A DNA stretch of 29,128 nt. Origin: JABFRJ01 sp031365465. GTDB lineage: Bacteria; Pseudomonadota; Alphaproteobacteria; Rhizobiales; Hyphomicrobiaceae. The notes beneath the pieces were generated by a model. That model was not told the origin of the DNA and searched no databases. It saw nothing but the letters and a program-made list of their open reading frames with translations. A program made the translations under genes and the position numbers. The stretch spans positions 1 through 29,128 of the forward strand of contig JANLYD010000281.1 of the NCBI GenBank assembly GCA_031365465.1, in the 5' to 3' direction. Numbering within the stretch: the stretch's first letter is position 1; every line of letters starts with the position of its first letter. This document shows positions 1 to 7,857 of the stretch, piece after piece.

Positions 1-1668
1 GGACGCGTCGACGTGTGGGAACCCGAGGAAGACATCTACTGGGGACCCGAAGACACCTGGCTCGGCGACAAGCGCTACACCGGCGACCGGGAGCTCGAAA
101 ATCCGCTCGCCGCCGTGCAGATGGGTTTGATCTACGTCAATCCGGAAGGCCCCAACGGACGCCCTGATCCGCTCGCCTCGGCGCGCGACATCCGCGAAAC
201 GTTCGCGCGCATGGCGATGAACGACGAAGAGACGGTGGCGCTCATCGCCGGCGGTCACACCTTCGGCAAATGCCATGGCGCCGGCAATCCCGAGCAGTAT
301 GTAGGGCCCTCGCCGGAAGGCGCCAGCATCGAGGAGCAGGGGCTCGGCTGGAAGAACAGCCTCGGCACCGGCAGCGGTTATCACACCATCACCAGCGGGC
401 TCGAGGGCGCGTGGACGCCAAATCCCATCAAGTGGGACAACGGCTATTTCGACACGCTGCTGGGCAACGACTGGGAGCTGACGAAAAGTCCTGCCGGCGC
501 CAACCAGTGGAAGCCCAAGAACGGCGCGCTCGCCACTGCGGTGCCCGATGCGCACGACGCCACCAAGCGCCATGCGCCGATGATGGCCACCACCGACATC
601 GCCATGAAGATGGACCCGGCCTACGCGCCGATTTCGAAGCGCTTCCATCAAGACCCCGCAGCCTTTGCCGATGCCTTCGCACGCGCTTGGTACAAGCTCA
701 CCCATCGCGACATGGGGCCGCGCTCGCGCTATCTCGGGCCGCTCGTGCCTGCGGAAGTGCTGGTCTGGCAGGATCCGCTACCGGACGCGCCGAAGTCGGT
801 CATCGACGACAAGGACACCGCCGCGCTGGCGCAGAAAATTCTAGCCTCGGGCCTGACCATCGCCCAACTCGTGTCGACGGCATGGGCCTCGGCTTCGACC
901 TTCCGCGGCTCCGACAAACGCGGTGGCGCCAACGGTGCGCGTATCCGTCTCGCGCCGCAGAAAGACTGGGAGGTCAACCAACCCGCCCAGTTGGCCCTCG
1001 TGCTGAAGCGTCTGGAGGCGATCCAGACCGAGTTCAATGCGGGCGGGAAGTCGGTGTCGCTGGCTGATCTGATCGTGCTCGGCGGCAGCGTCGCCGTCGA
1101 GAAAGCCGCTAAGAATGCCGGTTTCAGCGTCAAGGTGCCGTTCAAGCCGGGCCGCACCGATGCATCGCAAGCGCAGACCGATGTGGCATCGTTCGCCGTA
1201 TTGGAGCCCGCTGCCGATGGTTTCCGCAACTACCTCAAGGCCGGCCAGCAGCGGACGTCCGAGGAACTGCTGCTGGACAAGGCGCATCTGCTGACGCTGA
1301 CAGCGCCGGAAATGACGGTGCTGCTCGGCGGCTTGCGTGCGTTGGGCGCCAACGTCGGCGGCAGCAAGCACGGCGTCTTCACCACCGACACCGACAAGCT
1401 GACGAACGGGTTCTTCGTGGCCCTGCTCGACATGGGCACCACGTGGAAAGCCGCGTCGCCAGCCGACGATGTGTTCGAGGGCCGCGACAGGAAGACGGGC
1501 GCGTTGAAATTCACCGGCACCCGCGCCGATCTCATCTTCGGCTCCAACTCGCAGTTGCGTGCGCTCGCCGAAGCCTACGCGTGCGCCGACGCGAAGGAAC
1601 GCTTCGCGCGCGACTTCGCGGCCGCCTTCAGCAAGGTCATGCACCTCGATCGCTTCGATCTGGCCTGA
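1..1668 (+). CDS. katG: Catalase-peroxidase KatG, 5'-truncated by the window edge
   Basis: This bifunctional haem enzyme destroys hydrogen peroxide by catalase and peroxidase reactions. The reading frame is open from base 1 and runs straight into the family motif DVWEPEEDIYWG, so the true start lies upstream. About 555 residues are present of the usual 720-750. Counting from the GTG at 13, the Tyr (residue 41, in MGLIYVNPEG) and Met (residue 67) of the Met-Tyr-Trp crosslink and the proximal haem ligand His82 (in GGHTFGKCHGA) are spaced exactly as in known KatG. The crosslink Trp and distal His are off the window. The C-terminal half is the degenerate second peroxidase domain and ends normally in MHLDRFDLA. 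A strong hairpin follows. OxyR control is common for the family, but the promoter is not visible here. Confidence 0.98.
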   Translation, partial: GRVDVWEPEEDIYWGPEDTWLGDKRYTGDRELENPLAAVQMGLIYVNPEGPNGRPDPLASARDIRETFARMAMNDEETVALIAGGHTFGKCHGAGNPEQYVGPSPEGASIEEQGLGWKNSLGTGSGYHTITSGLEGAWTPNPIKWDNGYFDTLLGNDWELTKSPAGANQWKPKNGALATAVPDAHDATKRHAPMMATTDIAMKMDPAYAPISKRFHQDPAAFADAFARAWYKLTHRDMGPRSRYLGPLVPAEVLVWQDPLPDAPKSVIDDKDTAALAQKILASGLTIAQLVSTAWASASTFRGSDKRGGANGARIRLAPQKDWEVNQPAQLALVLKRLEAIQTEFNAGGKSVSLADLIVLGGSVAVEKAAKNAGFSVKVPFKPGRTDASQAQTDVASFAVLEPAADGFRNYLKAGQQRTSEELLLDKAHLLTLTAPEMTVLLGGLRALGANVGGSKHGVFTTDTDKLTNGFFVALLDMGTTWKAASPADDVFEGRDRKTGALKFTGTRADLIFGSNSQLRALAEAYACADAKERFARDFAAAFSKVMHLDRFDLA

Positions 1669-1690
1669 TCGCAGCCGCGATCACCCGAGC

Positions 1691-1723
1691 CAAAGGGCGG
1701 GCCGTCACCTGGCTCGCCCTTTG
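1691..1723 (+). terminator. katG terminator hairpin
   Basis: A 13-bp stem with one G-T wobble (arms CAAAGGGCGGGCC and GGCTCGCCCTTTG) encloses a 7-base loop, 23 bases after the katG stop. The T-run is inside the 3' arm and no long U tract follows, so termination is probable rather than certain. Confidence 0.7.
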
Positions 1724-1766
1724 CGTAGGTGGTCCCTGCATGTGGTTGCTGTAACCGGGTGGTCGT

Positions 1767-2018
1767 ATGCTCAAGACCTTCGATATCGTAACAGTCAAGC
1801 CAGACGCAGCGGACGCCGACATCCGAAAGCTGCGCGGACACATCGTCAGTGCAATCGAGCCGGATCAGATTGGCGTATTCATCTACGGCCTGGAGCGCGT
1901 TTTCTGCGTGCACCCGGATGATGTCATCGCCACCGGAATGCACTTGCCCGACGATGAACAGCCGAATCCTGCACGCATCGTCCACGTGACCAGCCGTGGC
2001 GAAGTCAGCGACCGCTGA
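1767..2018 (+). CDS. Hypothetical protein, 83 residues
   Basis: I do not recognise this protein. It is a small, acidic, soluble product with no signal peptide or membrane segment. It begins MLKTFDIVTVKPDAAD and has alternating hydrophobic residues through its middle (QIGVFIYGLERVFCVHPDDVI), which suggests a compact alpha/beta fold. The start is an ATG 43 bases after the katG terminator, with only a weak GGTGG upstream as a ribosome site. It stands alone between katG and a tRNA gene on the other strand. The amino-acid composition looks like real coding sequence, and the overlapping frames on the other strand do not. Expression and function are unknown. Confidence 0.6.
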   Translation: MLKTFDIVTVKPDAADADIRKLRGHIVSAIEPDQIGVFIYGLERVFCVHPDDVIATGMHLPDDEQPNPARIVHVTSRGEVSDR

Positions 2019-2082
2019 GCGCGTCCGTGCGCACAGTTTCTGTGCCGCCCGAGGCGATGACGTCCATAAGCCTGAATTGGAT

Positions 2083-2158
<76 letters not shown>

Positions 2159-2329
2159 GACCTTTGGGTAACCGGTCGCCGAAGCGATGCGGTAGCGGGT
2201 TGTTATGCGGAACCGGCCACCAGCGCAAGCCTAAAATTGGCGCACCAACCGCGGTCCGTGCGTGAGCGTCGCGACCGCATTTCCGGCGTGATCAGCGCGC
2301 CGGGCACCGCTCGGCCGCTGCCGCACACA

Positions 2330-4120
2330 TCATTGGCCGAAGATGAGATCGAAGATGGTTTTCGGTTTGCGTTGCGGCCCGCGATTGGACGCCTCACGCT
2401 GAGAGCCTTGCGAATTCTCGCGGCGCGACGCCTGTTGCGTTTCCGTGCGTTTCGCGGCGGCGGCAGCGGCGGCGACCTCCCGCTGTTCGGCCTTCTGACG
2501 CAGCGGAATGACTTCGGCCAGCCCGTCGGCGCCGGTCACCGCGAGGCGGCTGTCGTCCCAGTCGAACGTCGCCTTGCGCCCACCCAGCTTGGTCACCGGC
2601 ATCCCCACCACCACCATGCTGGCGAGATCGATCACTGCCGTGCATTCGACGGTTTCGGTGGCCTGTCCGACCTGCAGCAGACCGGCGCTGTATTGCAGCA
2701 ACCCGTAATTGGCGTTCGGGGCCTTCTGCCGCTCCCAGGCCGTCAGCTTGGGTTTGCCCTGGCCCATCATTTCGAGCGCGACGCGCAGCGCGGGAAACTG
2801 CGGATGCACGGCGACGAACTGACCGTTGACGGCCGAGACGCGCCAGCTCTCGATGCCGGCGTCCGCAACCGGGATCTCCTCGCGCTGGGGTTCCAGACCA
2901 AGCCGCGCCAGCGCCTCCAGTGTCTCCCGATGGCGGATGTCGAGGCCGAGCGCACGCGAGTAAGCGGCGATCGCCGCGTCCCGCTCGCCGGCGGCTTCCT
3001 TGATTTCTCCCTGCGCCCAGAATGCGTCGGCCGTCACCGGTTCGAGGCGCAGGGCACGCTCGACGTCCTTTTCGCCCAATTCTGGCTGTTGGTTCTTTTT
3101 GTAGATCCACGCGCGCACGGCGTAGGCGCGTGCCGATCGCGGTTCGAGTTCGATGGCGCGTGACAGGTCGCCCAACGCGTCCTCGGTGGCGTCGCCTCTG
3201 GCCTTCGCGATCCCGCGCCCGATGTGGCCGCTCACCGATTTCGGTTCGAGTTCGACGACTTTCTCAAAGTCCGTCAGCGCGGCGGGTATGTTGCCGGCAG
3301 CCAGATAGGCTTCGCCACGCGCGGCATAATCTTCGACGCGGCGGGCGTCGAATGCCAAGGCGCGGCTCAGGTCCTCGACGGCGTCGGCCGGCAGGCTCAA
3401 CCGCATGTTGGCTTCGGATCGGTTGCGATAGCTTTGCGCAAAGCCCGGATTTATAGCCACCGCGCGCGTGAAGTCGCGGACAGAGGCGTGCAGCCGGCCG
3501 GCCAGCAGGCGCGCGCGGCCACGGCCGTTCAGGGCGGCGGGATTTTGCGGCAGCAATTCGATGGCGCGCGTGAAGTCGGCGACGGCGGCGTCGAACTGGC
3601 CGAGCTTGAGCAGCGCGGCCCCGCGATTGCCGTAGGCGGCGGCAAGGCCGGGCGACAACACGAGCGCCCGATCGAAATCACGGATCGCCTCGCGCACGGT
3701 GTCCGGCCCCTGATTGAGCACCAGCAGCAGGTTGCCGCGATTGACATAGACGGCCGCGTACTCGGGATAGATGGTGGCGGCCTTGTTGAAATCGTCCAAG
3801 GCGGCCTTGTGGCTGCGGCGCTTCATGTAGGCGACGCCGCGCTCGGTCAGCAGCACGGCGCGCCGGTCGTTGGACACGGCGGTGTCGTCGAGGGCGGCAG
3901 TGTAAAGCTGGATCGCTTGTTCGTAATCGCCCCGTTGCAACGCTGCGGCCGCCTCCTGCGCCTTCGGTGGCGGCACGGGCGTCGCCTGCGCGGCGGCGGG
4001 CGAAACGGCATCGTACATGACAGCGCCGCCGGCCGGCGTCAGCGCGAGCACGGCTGCAACCGCAGCCCGACGGGACCGCAGGTGAGATGAGCGGATGCTG
4101 GGTCGTATGCGCAGTCTCAT
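2330..4120 (-). CDS. Exported TPR-repeat protein
   Basis: This 596-residue protein probably serves as a periplasmic or envelope scaffold for protein-protein contacts. The N-terminus is basic (RSSHLRSRRAAV), followed by a hydrophobic stretch and an Ala-rich cleavage-like site ending SPAAAQA. About nine to ten tetratricopeptide repeats follow (roughly residues 55-400), seen as recurring patterns such as AYGNRGAALLKLGQFDAAV and DFTRAI.L.P. After the repeats comes a separate domain of about 130 residues with a Trp and several beta-like stretches, which I do not recognise, then a basic Gln/Arg-rich linker and the tail KTIFDLIFGQ. I chose the ATG at 4120 because it sits directly before the signal-like segment. 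An in-frame ATG at 4177 is possible. It diverges from the binding protein at 4339. Confidence 0.88.
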   Translation of the reverse strand: MRLRIRPSIRSSHLRSRRAAVAAVLALTPAGGAVMYDAVSPAAAQATPVPPPKAQEAAAALQRGDYEQAIQLYTAALDDTAVSNDRRAVLLTERGVAYMKRRSHKAALDDFNKAATIYPEYAAVYVNRGNLLLVLNQGPDTVREAIRDFDRALVLSPGLAAAYGNRGAALLKLGQFDAAVADFTRAIELLPQNPAALNGRGRARLLAGRLHASVRDFTRAVAINPGFAQSYRNRSEANMRLSLPADAVEDLSRALAFDARRVEDYAARGEAYLAAGNIPAALTDFEKVVELEPKSVSGHIGRGIAKARGDATEDALGDLSRAIELEPRSARAYAVRAWIYKKNQQPELGEKDVERALRLEPVTADAFWAQGEIKEAAGERDAAIAAYSRALGLDIRHRETLEALARLGLEPQREEIPVADAGIESWRVSAVNGQFVAVHPQFPALRVALEMMGQGKPKLTAWERQKAPNANYGLLQYSAGLLQVGQATETVECTAVIDLASMVVVGMPVTKLGGRKATFDWDDSRLAVTGADGLAEVIPLRQKAEQREVAAAAAAAKRTETQQASRRENSQGSQREASNRGPQRKPKTIFDLIFGQ

Positions 4121-4338
4121 TCGATATTCCGGCTTTGGCATCGCGTCATCGTAGAGCATAGCATCAGAGTAGGGCATAGGATCAGAGCGACGTTTGGGCA
4201 GTCGCGCGCCCCCGAGTCACGGCGTACACCATTTCACGTGTCCCTGCACGCGATGGAAGAAACTTGGACGTGGCCGAGCGCCGACTTTAGGATGGCTGAA
4301 CAGCGTCGGCGACACGACGCGACAACGAGGGCGGGAAC
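4121..4338. promoter_or_regulatory. Divergent promoter region, TPR protein / NMT1-like protein
   Basis: This 218-base gap lies between two divergently read genes, so both promoters should lie here. I could not place convincing -35/-10 boxes. The ribosome site GAGGGCGGG sits 4 bases before the ATG at 4339. Confidence 0.4.
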
Positions 4339-5355
4339 ATGCGGTTGATTTTGCGAACGATGATGTGGACGGCGGTGTTGGCGGTGGCGGAGCTGACGGC
4401 TGCCGCAACCGGTGTGCGTGCGGCTGAAGCGGTGACGGTGGCGGCACTCCGGTTCGTATCGTCGGGGCCGATTTTCATCGCCAAGGAGAAGGGTTATTTC
4501 GCGGCCGAAGGGCTGGACGTGACGCTGAAGTTCTTCGATGCGGCGCAGCCGGTAGCCGTCGCGATAGCCTCCGGCGACGCTGATTTCGGTGCGACCGGCT
4601 TCACGGCCGGATTGTTCAACATCGCCGGCAAGGGTGCGCTGAAGGTCATCGGCGCGCAATTTTCCGAAGTGAAGGGCTACGAAGGCTCGGCGCTGGTCGC
4701 CTCCCGCAAGGCTTTCGACGCCGGACTGACGACCGTTGGCGCGCTCAAGGACAAGTCGTTCGGCCTGACGCAGACCGGATCGTCGTTCCACTACATGGTC
4801 GGCCGCCTTGCGGCAGCCGCTGGTATCGACATGGCCACCGTGTCGCTGAAGACGCTGCAATCGGTCGGCAACGTGGTGGGCGCGTTGAAATCCGGGCAGA
4901 TCGACAGTGCCATCCTCCCGTCCTTCATCGCGCGTCCGCTGGCGGCGTCCGGTGACGCGCAGATCATCGCGTGGGTGGGCGATCTGGCACCCTATCAGGG
5001 CGGCGGACTGTTCACGTCGCCCAAAATGATCACACAGCGCCGGGCAGTCGTTGAAGGCTTCGCGCGGGCCTATCAGAAAGGCATCGCCGACTACCGGGCA
5101 GCGTTCATCACCAAAAGCATTGCGGATGCCGACGTCGTGGCTATCGTCCACAAGTACGTGTACGCCGACGAGGACGCGGCCAAGGCGGCACCCAAGATCC
5201 GCGACGGCGCACTGTTCATCGCAGCCGACGGAAAACTCGACGGCAAAGACGTGGCCGCTCAGGTCGATTGGTACAAGGCGCAGGGCTTGGTCGACAAATC
5301 CGTCGAAGCACCGGCTTTCCTGGACTTCTCGTTCATCGCGCCGCTGCAACCCTAG
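4339..5355 (+). CDS. NMT1/THI5-like ABC substrate-binding protein
   Basis: This is a 338-residue periplasmic binding protein of the SsuA/ThiY/TauA fold, which captures small organic molecules such as sulfonates, nitrate-type anions or pyrimidine thiamine precursors for an ABC importer. A signal peptide of about 28 residues (cleavage near GVRA-AEA) precedes the mature start, where VAALRFVSSGPIFIAKEKGYFAAEGLDV is the typical first lobe and hinge. The segments VAIASGDADFGATGF and LKSGQIDSAILP are the usual ligand-pocket strands. A good ribosome site precedes the ATG. No permease or ATPase gene lies next to it, so its transporter partner must be encoded elsewhere. The ligand cannot be told from sequence. 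Confidence 0.9.
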   Translation: MRLILRTMMWTAVLAVAELTAAATGVRAAEAVTVAALRFVSSGPIFIAKEKGYFAAEGLDVTLKFFDAAQPVAVAIASGDADFGATGFTAGLFNIAGKGALKVIGAQFSEVKGYEGSALVASRKAFDAGLTTVGALKDKSFGLTQTGSSFHYMVGRLAAAAGIDMATVSLKTLQSVGNVVGALKSGQIDSAILPSFIARPLAASGDAQIIAWVGDLAPYQGGGLFTSPKMITQRRAVVEGFARAYQKGIADYRAAFITKSIADADVVAIVHKYVYADEDAAKAAPKIRDGALFIAADGKLDGKDVAAQVDWYKAQGLVDKSVEAPAFLDFSFIAPLQP

Positions 5356-5436
5356 GTCTCTGCAACCCAGGAATGACGCTCACGCAACCGCCCGCGAATC
5401 AGCTAATGGTTTGATTCCATTGACGGAGAGCGAACG

Positions 5437-5724
5437 ATGTCAGACCCAAAGACCATGCTCGTGATGCCGGGCAAGAAAATGTCCGTATCTCGATTGGTGA
5501 AGCGAGCAGTGCAAATCGCGGCCGGCGCGGGCCTCGGTGCAGTGACGATCGGCTGCGTCATGGTGCTCAACGGGCTGCTGTCAGGGCGCGGCTCCATGTG
5601 GCAATGGATCAACTACTGGCTGGCATTTATTCAGCGGCCGGAAATCATGGTCACCATGCTGCTGACCGCCATGACGACGGTCTTGTTCGTCTACTGGCAG
5701 CGCGACAAGGAACGTGGCCGCTGA
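5437..5724 (+). CDS. Small two-helix membrane protein
   Basis: This is a 95-residue protein of unknown function. A basic N-terminus (GKKMSVSRLVKRAV) is followed by a first membrane helix around residues 28-48 (GLGAVTIGCVMVLNGLL), a short aromatic loop (SMWQWINYWLAFIQRP) and a second helix around residues 70-87. The positive C-terminus (YWQRDKERGR) and basic N-terminus both point to the cytoplasm. The start is an ATG with GGAGAG 7 bases upstream. The last five codons, including the stop, are duplicated in tandem immediately downstream. It lies between the binding-protein gene and the UspA gene, with a terminator after it, so it appears to be its own unit or the last gene behind the binding protein. 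Confidence 0.8.
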   Translation: MSDPKTMLVMPGKKMSVSRLVKRAVQIAAGAGLGAVTIGCVMVLNGLLSGRGSMWQWINYWLAFIQRPEIMVTMLLTAMTTVLFVYWQRDKERGR

Positions 5725-5739
5725 GAACGTGGCCGCTGA
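5710..5739 (+). repeat. Perfect 15-bp tandem duplication over a stop codon
   Basis: GAACGTGGCCGCTGA occurs twice back to back, at 5710-5724 and 5725-5739. The first copy encodes the final Glu-Arg-Gly-Arg-stop of the membrane protein on exact codon boundaries, so the second copy would repeat the same end in frame. Confidence 0.97.
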
Positions 5740-5766
5740 CGGTCGGTCGACGATAGACGGTCTGAG

Positions 5767-5793
5767 ACCGGCGCGGTCGAGCGCGCCGGTTTA
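5767..5793 (+). terminator. Intrinsic terminator after the small membrane protein
   Basis: A perfect 9-bp GC-rich stem (ACCGGCGCG / CGCGCCGGT) with a 6-base loop is followed by TTTAT. It lies 43 bases after the stop codon. Confidence 0.75.
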
Positions 5794-5884
5794 TGGCCTC
5801 CGCCCGGCGTCATTGCGCCCTGCTTTGAAGCCAAGTCGATGATCGCGCTTGTTTAATCGCAACGCCCGTGGCACGAATGACCGT

Positions 5885-6391
5885 ATGACACTCGACACCA
5901 AACGCCGTTCGTTCGAGCCCGGGCACCACCGCAAGTTCCTCGTCATCGCAGACGAGAGCCGCGAGGTCGAGAGCGCGCTGCTGTTTGCGGCCAGCCGCGT
6001 ACAGCGCTCCGGCGGGCAGATCAAAATGCTCTACGTCGTCGAGCCGGACGCCCAGTTCTGGGGCGGTGTCCGGCAAGTGCAGATCGACGAAGAAACCAAT
6101 AAAGCCAAGGCACTGTTCCGGTTACTCAGCCGCAAGCTCGCCAAGGAAGGGTTCGAGTCCGTCGTCGTCGAGGAAGTGATCGTCGAAGGCAAGCGTGTCG
6201 ACATGATCAGCGCCGAGATCGACAAAGATGAAGACATATCCATTTTGGTGCTGGGTGCCGCCGTCGACGCCAAGGGACCGGGCCCGTTGATCTCGCAGCT
6301 GGTTGCGGGGCCGACCGCCGGGAAGTTTCCCATTCCCATCACCATAGTGCCGGGCAATCTCAGCATTGAAGCCATCAAAAGCATGGCATGA
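5885..6391 (+). CDS. UspA-family universal stress protein
   Basis: This 168-residue single-domain protein has the universal stress (nucleotide-binding alpha/beta) fold. It opens with a strand KFLVIADES, followed by helix and strand GQIKMLYVVEPD. The C-terminal half has SILVLGAAVDAKGPGPLISQLV and ends with FPIPITIVPG. The glycine spacing resembles the ATP-binding G-2x-G-9x-G pattern but is not a clean match. The ATG at 5885 gives the usual N-terminus; a TTG at 5849 in the same frame is less likely. In many Hyphomicrobiales this protein precedes nfu, as here. The family responds to growth arrest and redox stress, but the specific role is unknown. Confidence 0.88.
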   Translation: MTLDTKRRSFEPGHHRKFLVIADESREVESALLFAASRVQRSGGQIKMLYVVEPDAQFWGGVRQVQIDEETNKAKALFRLLSRKLAKEGFESVVVEEVIVEGKRVDMISAEIDKDEDISILVLGAAVDAKGPGPLISQLVAGPTAGKFPIPITIVPGNLSIEAIKSMA

Positions 6392-6510
6392 CAGCCGAGC
6401 TTGGCGCGCCCCTTGCCGATGGCCGCGATCTCTCTTATGTCGACAACAGCTGAGAGACGCGGGACTGCCGATGTGGCGGTCGGACGGCTGACACTCAGGG
6501 AGCCGAGATC

Positions 6511-7062
6511 ATGTTCATTCAAACCGAAGCCACGCCCAACCCGGCGACCTTGAAATTCATTCCCGGCCGCGACGTGCTGGGCGAGGGTGCCGTCGACTAT
6601 CGCGACCGGGGCGAGGCCACATCGTCGCCGCTGGCCCTGCGGCTGTTCGGCGTCGACGGCGTGGCGGGCGTGTTTCTGGGCTCCGACTTCATCTCAGTCA
6701 CCAAGGGTGACGTGGAGTGGCAGCACATCAAGCCGGCTGTGCTCGGCGCCATCATGGAGCACTACCTGTCCGGCTCACCCGTGATGGACGGCGAGGAAGG
6801 CCCCGAAGCCGAAGGCATTTTTGATCCCAAGGACGCCGAGACCGTAAGCACCATCAAGGAATTGCTGGAAACGCGCGTGCGCCCGGCGGTGGCCAACGAT
6901 GGCGGCGACATCGTGTTCCACGGCTTCCAGGATGGCGTGGTTTCGCTGCACATGCGCGGCGCGTGCGCGGGCTGCCCCAGCTCCACCGCGACTCTGCGCA
7001 ACGGCATCGAGAACCTGCTCAAGCATTTTTGCCCCGACGTGCAGGAAGTGCGCGCCGTCTGA
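6511..7062 (+). CDS. nfuA: Nfu-type iron-sulfur cluster carrier
   Basis: This protein carries [4Fe-4S] clusters from assembly machinery to target enzymes in the cytoplasm. Of 183 residues, the first 90 or so match the Nfu_N domain (start MFIQTEATPNPATLKFIPGR), the form shared by alphaproteobacteria and mitochondria. The C-terminal NifU domain (residues about 105-180) has RPAVANDGGDIVFHGF and the cluster ligands Cys152 and Cys155 in the CxxC motif CAGCPSS. The ribosome site GGGAG lies 10 bases before the ATG. It sits upstream of the gene for MiaB, an Fe-S radical enzyme that would be a natural client, although the link is inferred. The gene is distinct from the nitrogenase nifU. Confidence 0.95.
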   Translation: MFIQTEATPNPATLKFIPGRDVLGEGAVDYRDRGEATSSPLALRLFGVDGVAGVFLGSDFISVTKGDVEWQHIKPAVLGAIMEHYLSGSPVMDGEEGPEAEGIFDPKDAETVSTIKELLETRVRPAVANDGGDIVFHGFQDGVVSLHMRGACAGCPSSTATLRNGIENLLKHFCPDVQEVRAV

Positions 7063-7098
7063 GAGACGGTGCACGCCGCTAGTCCAACACCCGCGTGA

Positions 7099-7154
7099 TT
7101 TCCCATGCGAACGCTTGCGTTCGTTCTTTCCCATGCGAACGCTTGAGTTCGCTC
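7099..7154 (+). repeat. 28-bp tandem repeat with internal hairpins
   Basis: Two adjacent 28-base units (7099-7126 and 7127-7154) differ at two positions. The first unit contains the perfect inverted repeat CGAACGC-TT-GCGTTCG; the second keeps only the outer CGAAC/GTTCG arms. Each unit carries an ATG (7105, 7133). The second ATG is in frame with the nitroreductase that follows. Confidence 0.95.
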
Positions 7155-7174
7155 GATCCTGGATCCTGCCGTCC

Positions 7175-7765
7175 ATGCCGCCTCGCCTCGACCCGTCCGC
7201 CCTCAAGCAACTGTTCCTCGAGGCTCGCACCCAAAATAAATGGCAGGCCAAGGACGTGCCGGACAGCTTGCTGAAAGAGCTGGTCGACGTGATGAAGATG
7301 GGCCCGACCAGCGCCAACTGCTCGCCGATGCGCGTTATCTTCGTCAAAAGCCAAGCGGCCAAGGAGCGTTTGAAGCCGCTGCTGTCACCCGGCAACGTCG
7401 ACAAGACCATGAGTGCGCCCGTGGTGGCGATCATCGGTCACGACATGGCGTTTTACGACCACCTGCCGCAACTGTTCCCGCATGCCGATGCCAAGAGCTG
7501 GTTTGTGGGCAAACCCGAGCACATCGGTTTGACCGCCTTCCGCAACGGCTCGCTGCAGGGCGCCTATCTGATGCTTGCGGCGCGTGCGCTGGGTCTGGAC
7601 GTCGGTGCCATGTCCGGTTTCGACAACGCCAAGGTCGACGCGGATTTCTTCAAGGATACCACGGTCAAATCGAATTTCATCTGCAACATCGGCTACGGCG
7701 ACCCCGCTGGAGTGATGGCGCGTTCGCCGCGCTTCACCTTCGACGAAATGGCGGTCATCGCCTGA
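7175..7765 (+). CDS. Nitroreductase-family protein, malonic semialdehyde reductase-like (RutE/HadB type)
   Basis: This is a 196-residue FMN-dependent oxidoreductase of the nitroreductase fold, subgroup of RutE, which reduces malonic semialdehyde to 3-hydroxypropionate in E. coli pyrimidine breakdown. Seen features are the N-terminal LFLEARTQNKW, the FMN-contact segment MKMGPTSANCSPMRVIFV, the middle LTAFRNGSLQGAYLMLAARALGLDVG and the end FICNIGYGDP, all at family positions. The ATG at 7175 gives the usual length. An in-frame ATG at 7133 inside a tandem repeat would add 14 residues. No other rut genes are in the window, so the physiological substrate is uncertain. Its position between nfu and tsaB is common in Hyphomicrobiales. 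Confidence 0.9.
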   Translation: MPPRLDPSALKQLFLEARTQNKWQAKDVPDSLLKELVDVMKMGPTSANCSPMRVIFVKSQAAKERLKPLLSPGNVDKTMSAPVVAIIGHDMAFYDHLPQLFPHADAKSWFVGKPEHIGLTAFRNGSLQGAYLMLAARALGLDVGAMSGFDNAKVDADFFKDTTVKSNFICNIGYGDPAGVMARSPRFTFDEMAVIA

Positions 7766-7796
7766 GTCAGGCCGACCGTAATCCGCGCGAGAGTGC

Positions 7797-7850
7797 TTCC
7801 GGATAAAGTGTGAAGCAGTTTTTCGATAAGAAGCACGATCCGGGAAAAAG
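7797..7850. repeat. Degenerate copy of a dispersed Rhizobiales intergenic element
   Basis: Near-matching inverted arms TTCCGGAT (7797-7804) and ATCCGGGAA (7838-7846) enclose AAAGTGTGAAGCAGTTTTT and a CGATAAGA segment. This arrangement resembles, from memory, a short repeat found many times in Hyphomicrobiales intergenic regions. It ends a few bases before the tsaB start. The identification rests on recall, not a search. Confidence 0.5.
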
Positions 7851-7857
7851 AATAGCC

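Noticed and set aside
841..1644. Long - strand open frame opposite katG
   Set aside because: It lies wholly within a certain gene, has no family resemblance and arises from GC-rich codon bias.
7099..7154. Tandem repeat as a CRISPR array
   Set aside because: The two units are directly adjacent with no spacer, and no cas genes are present.
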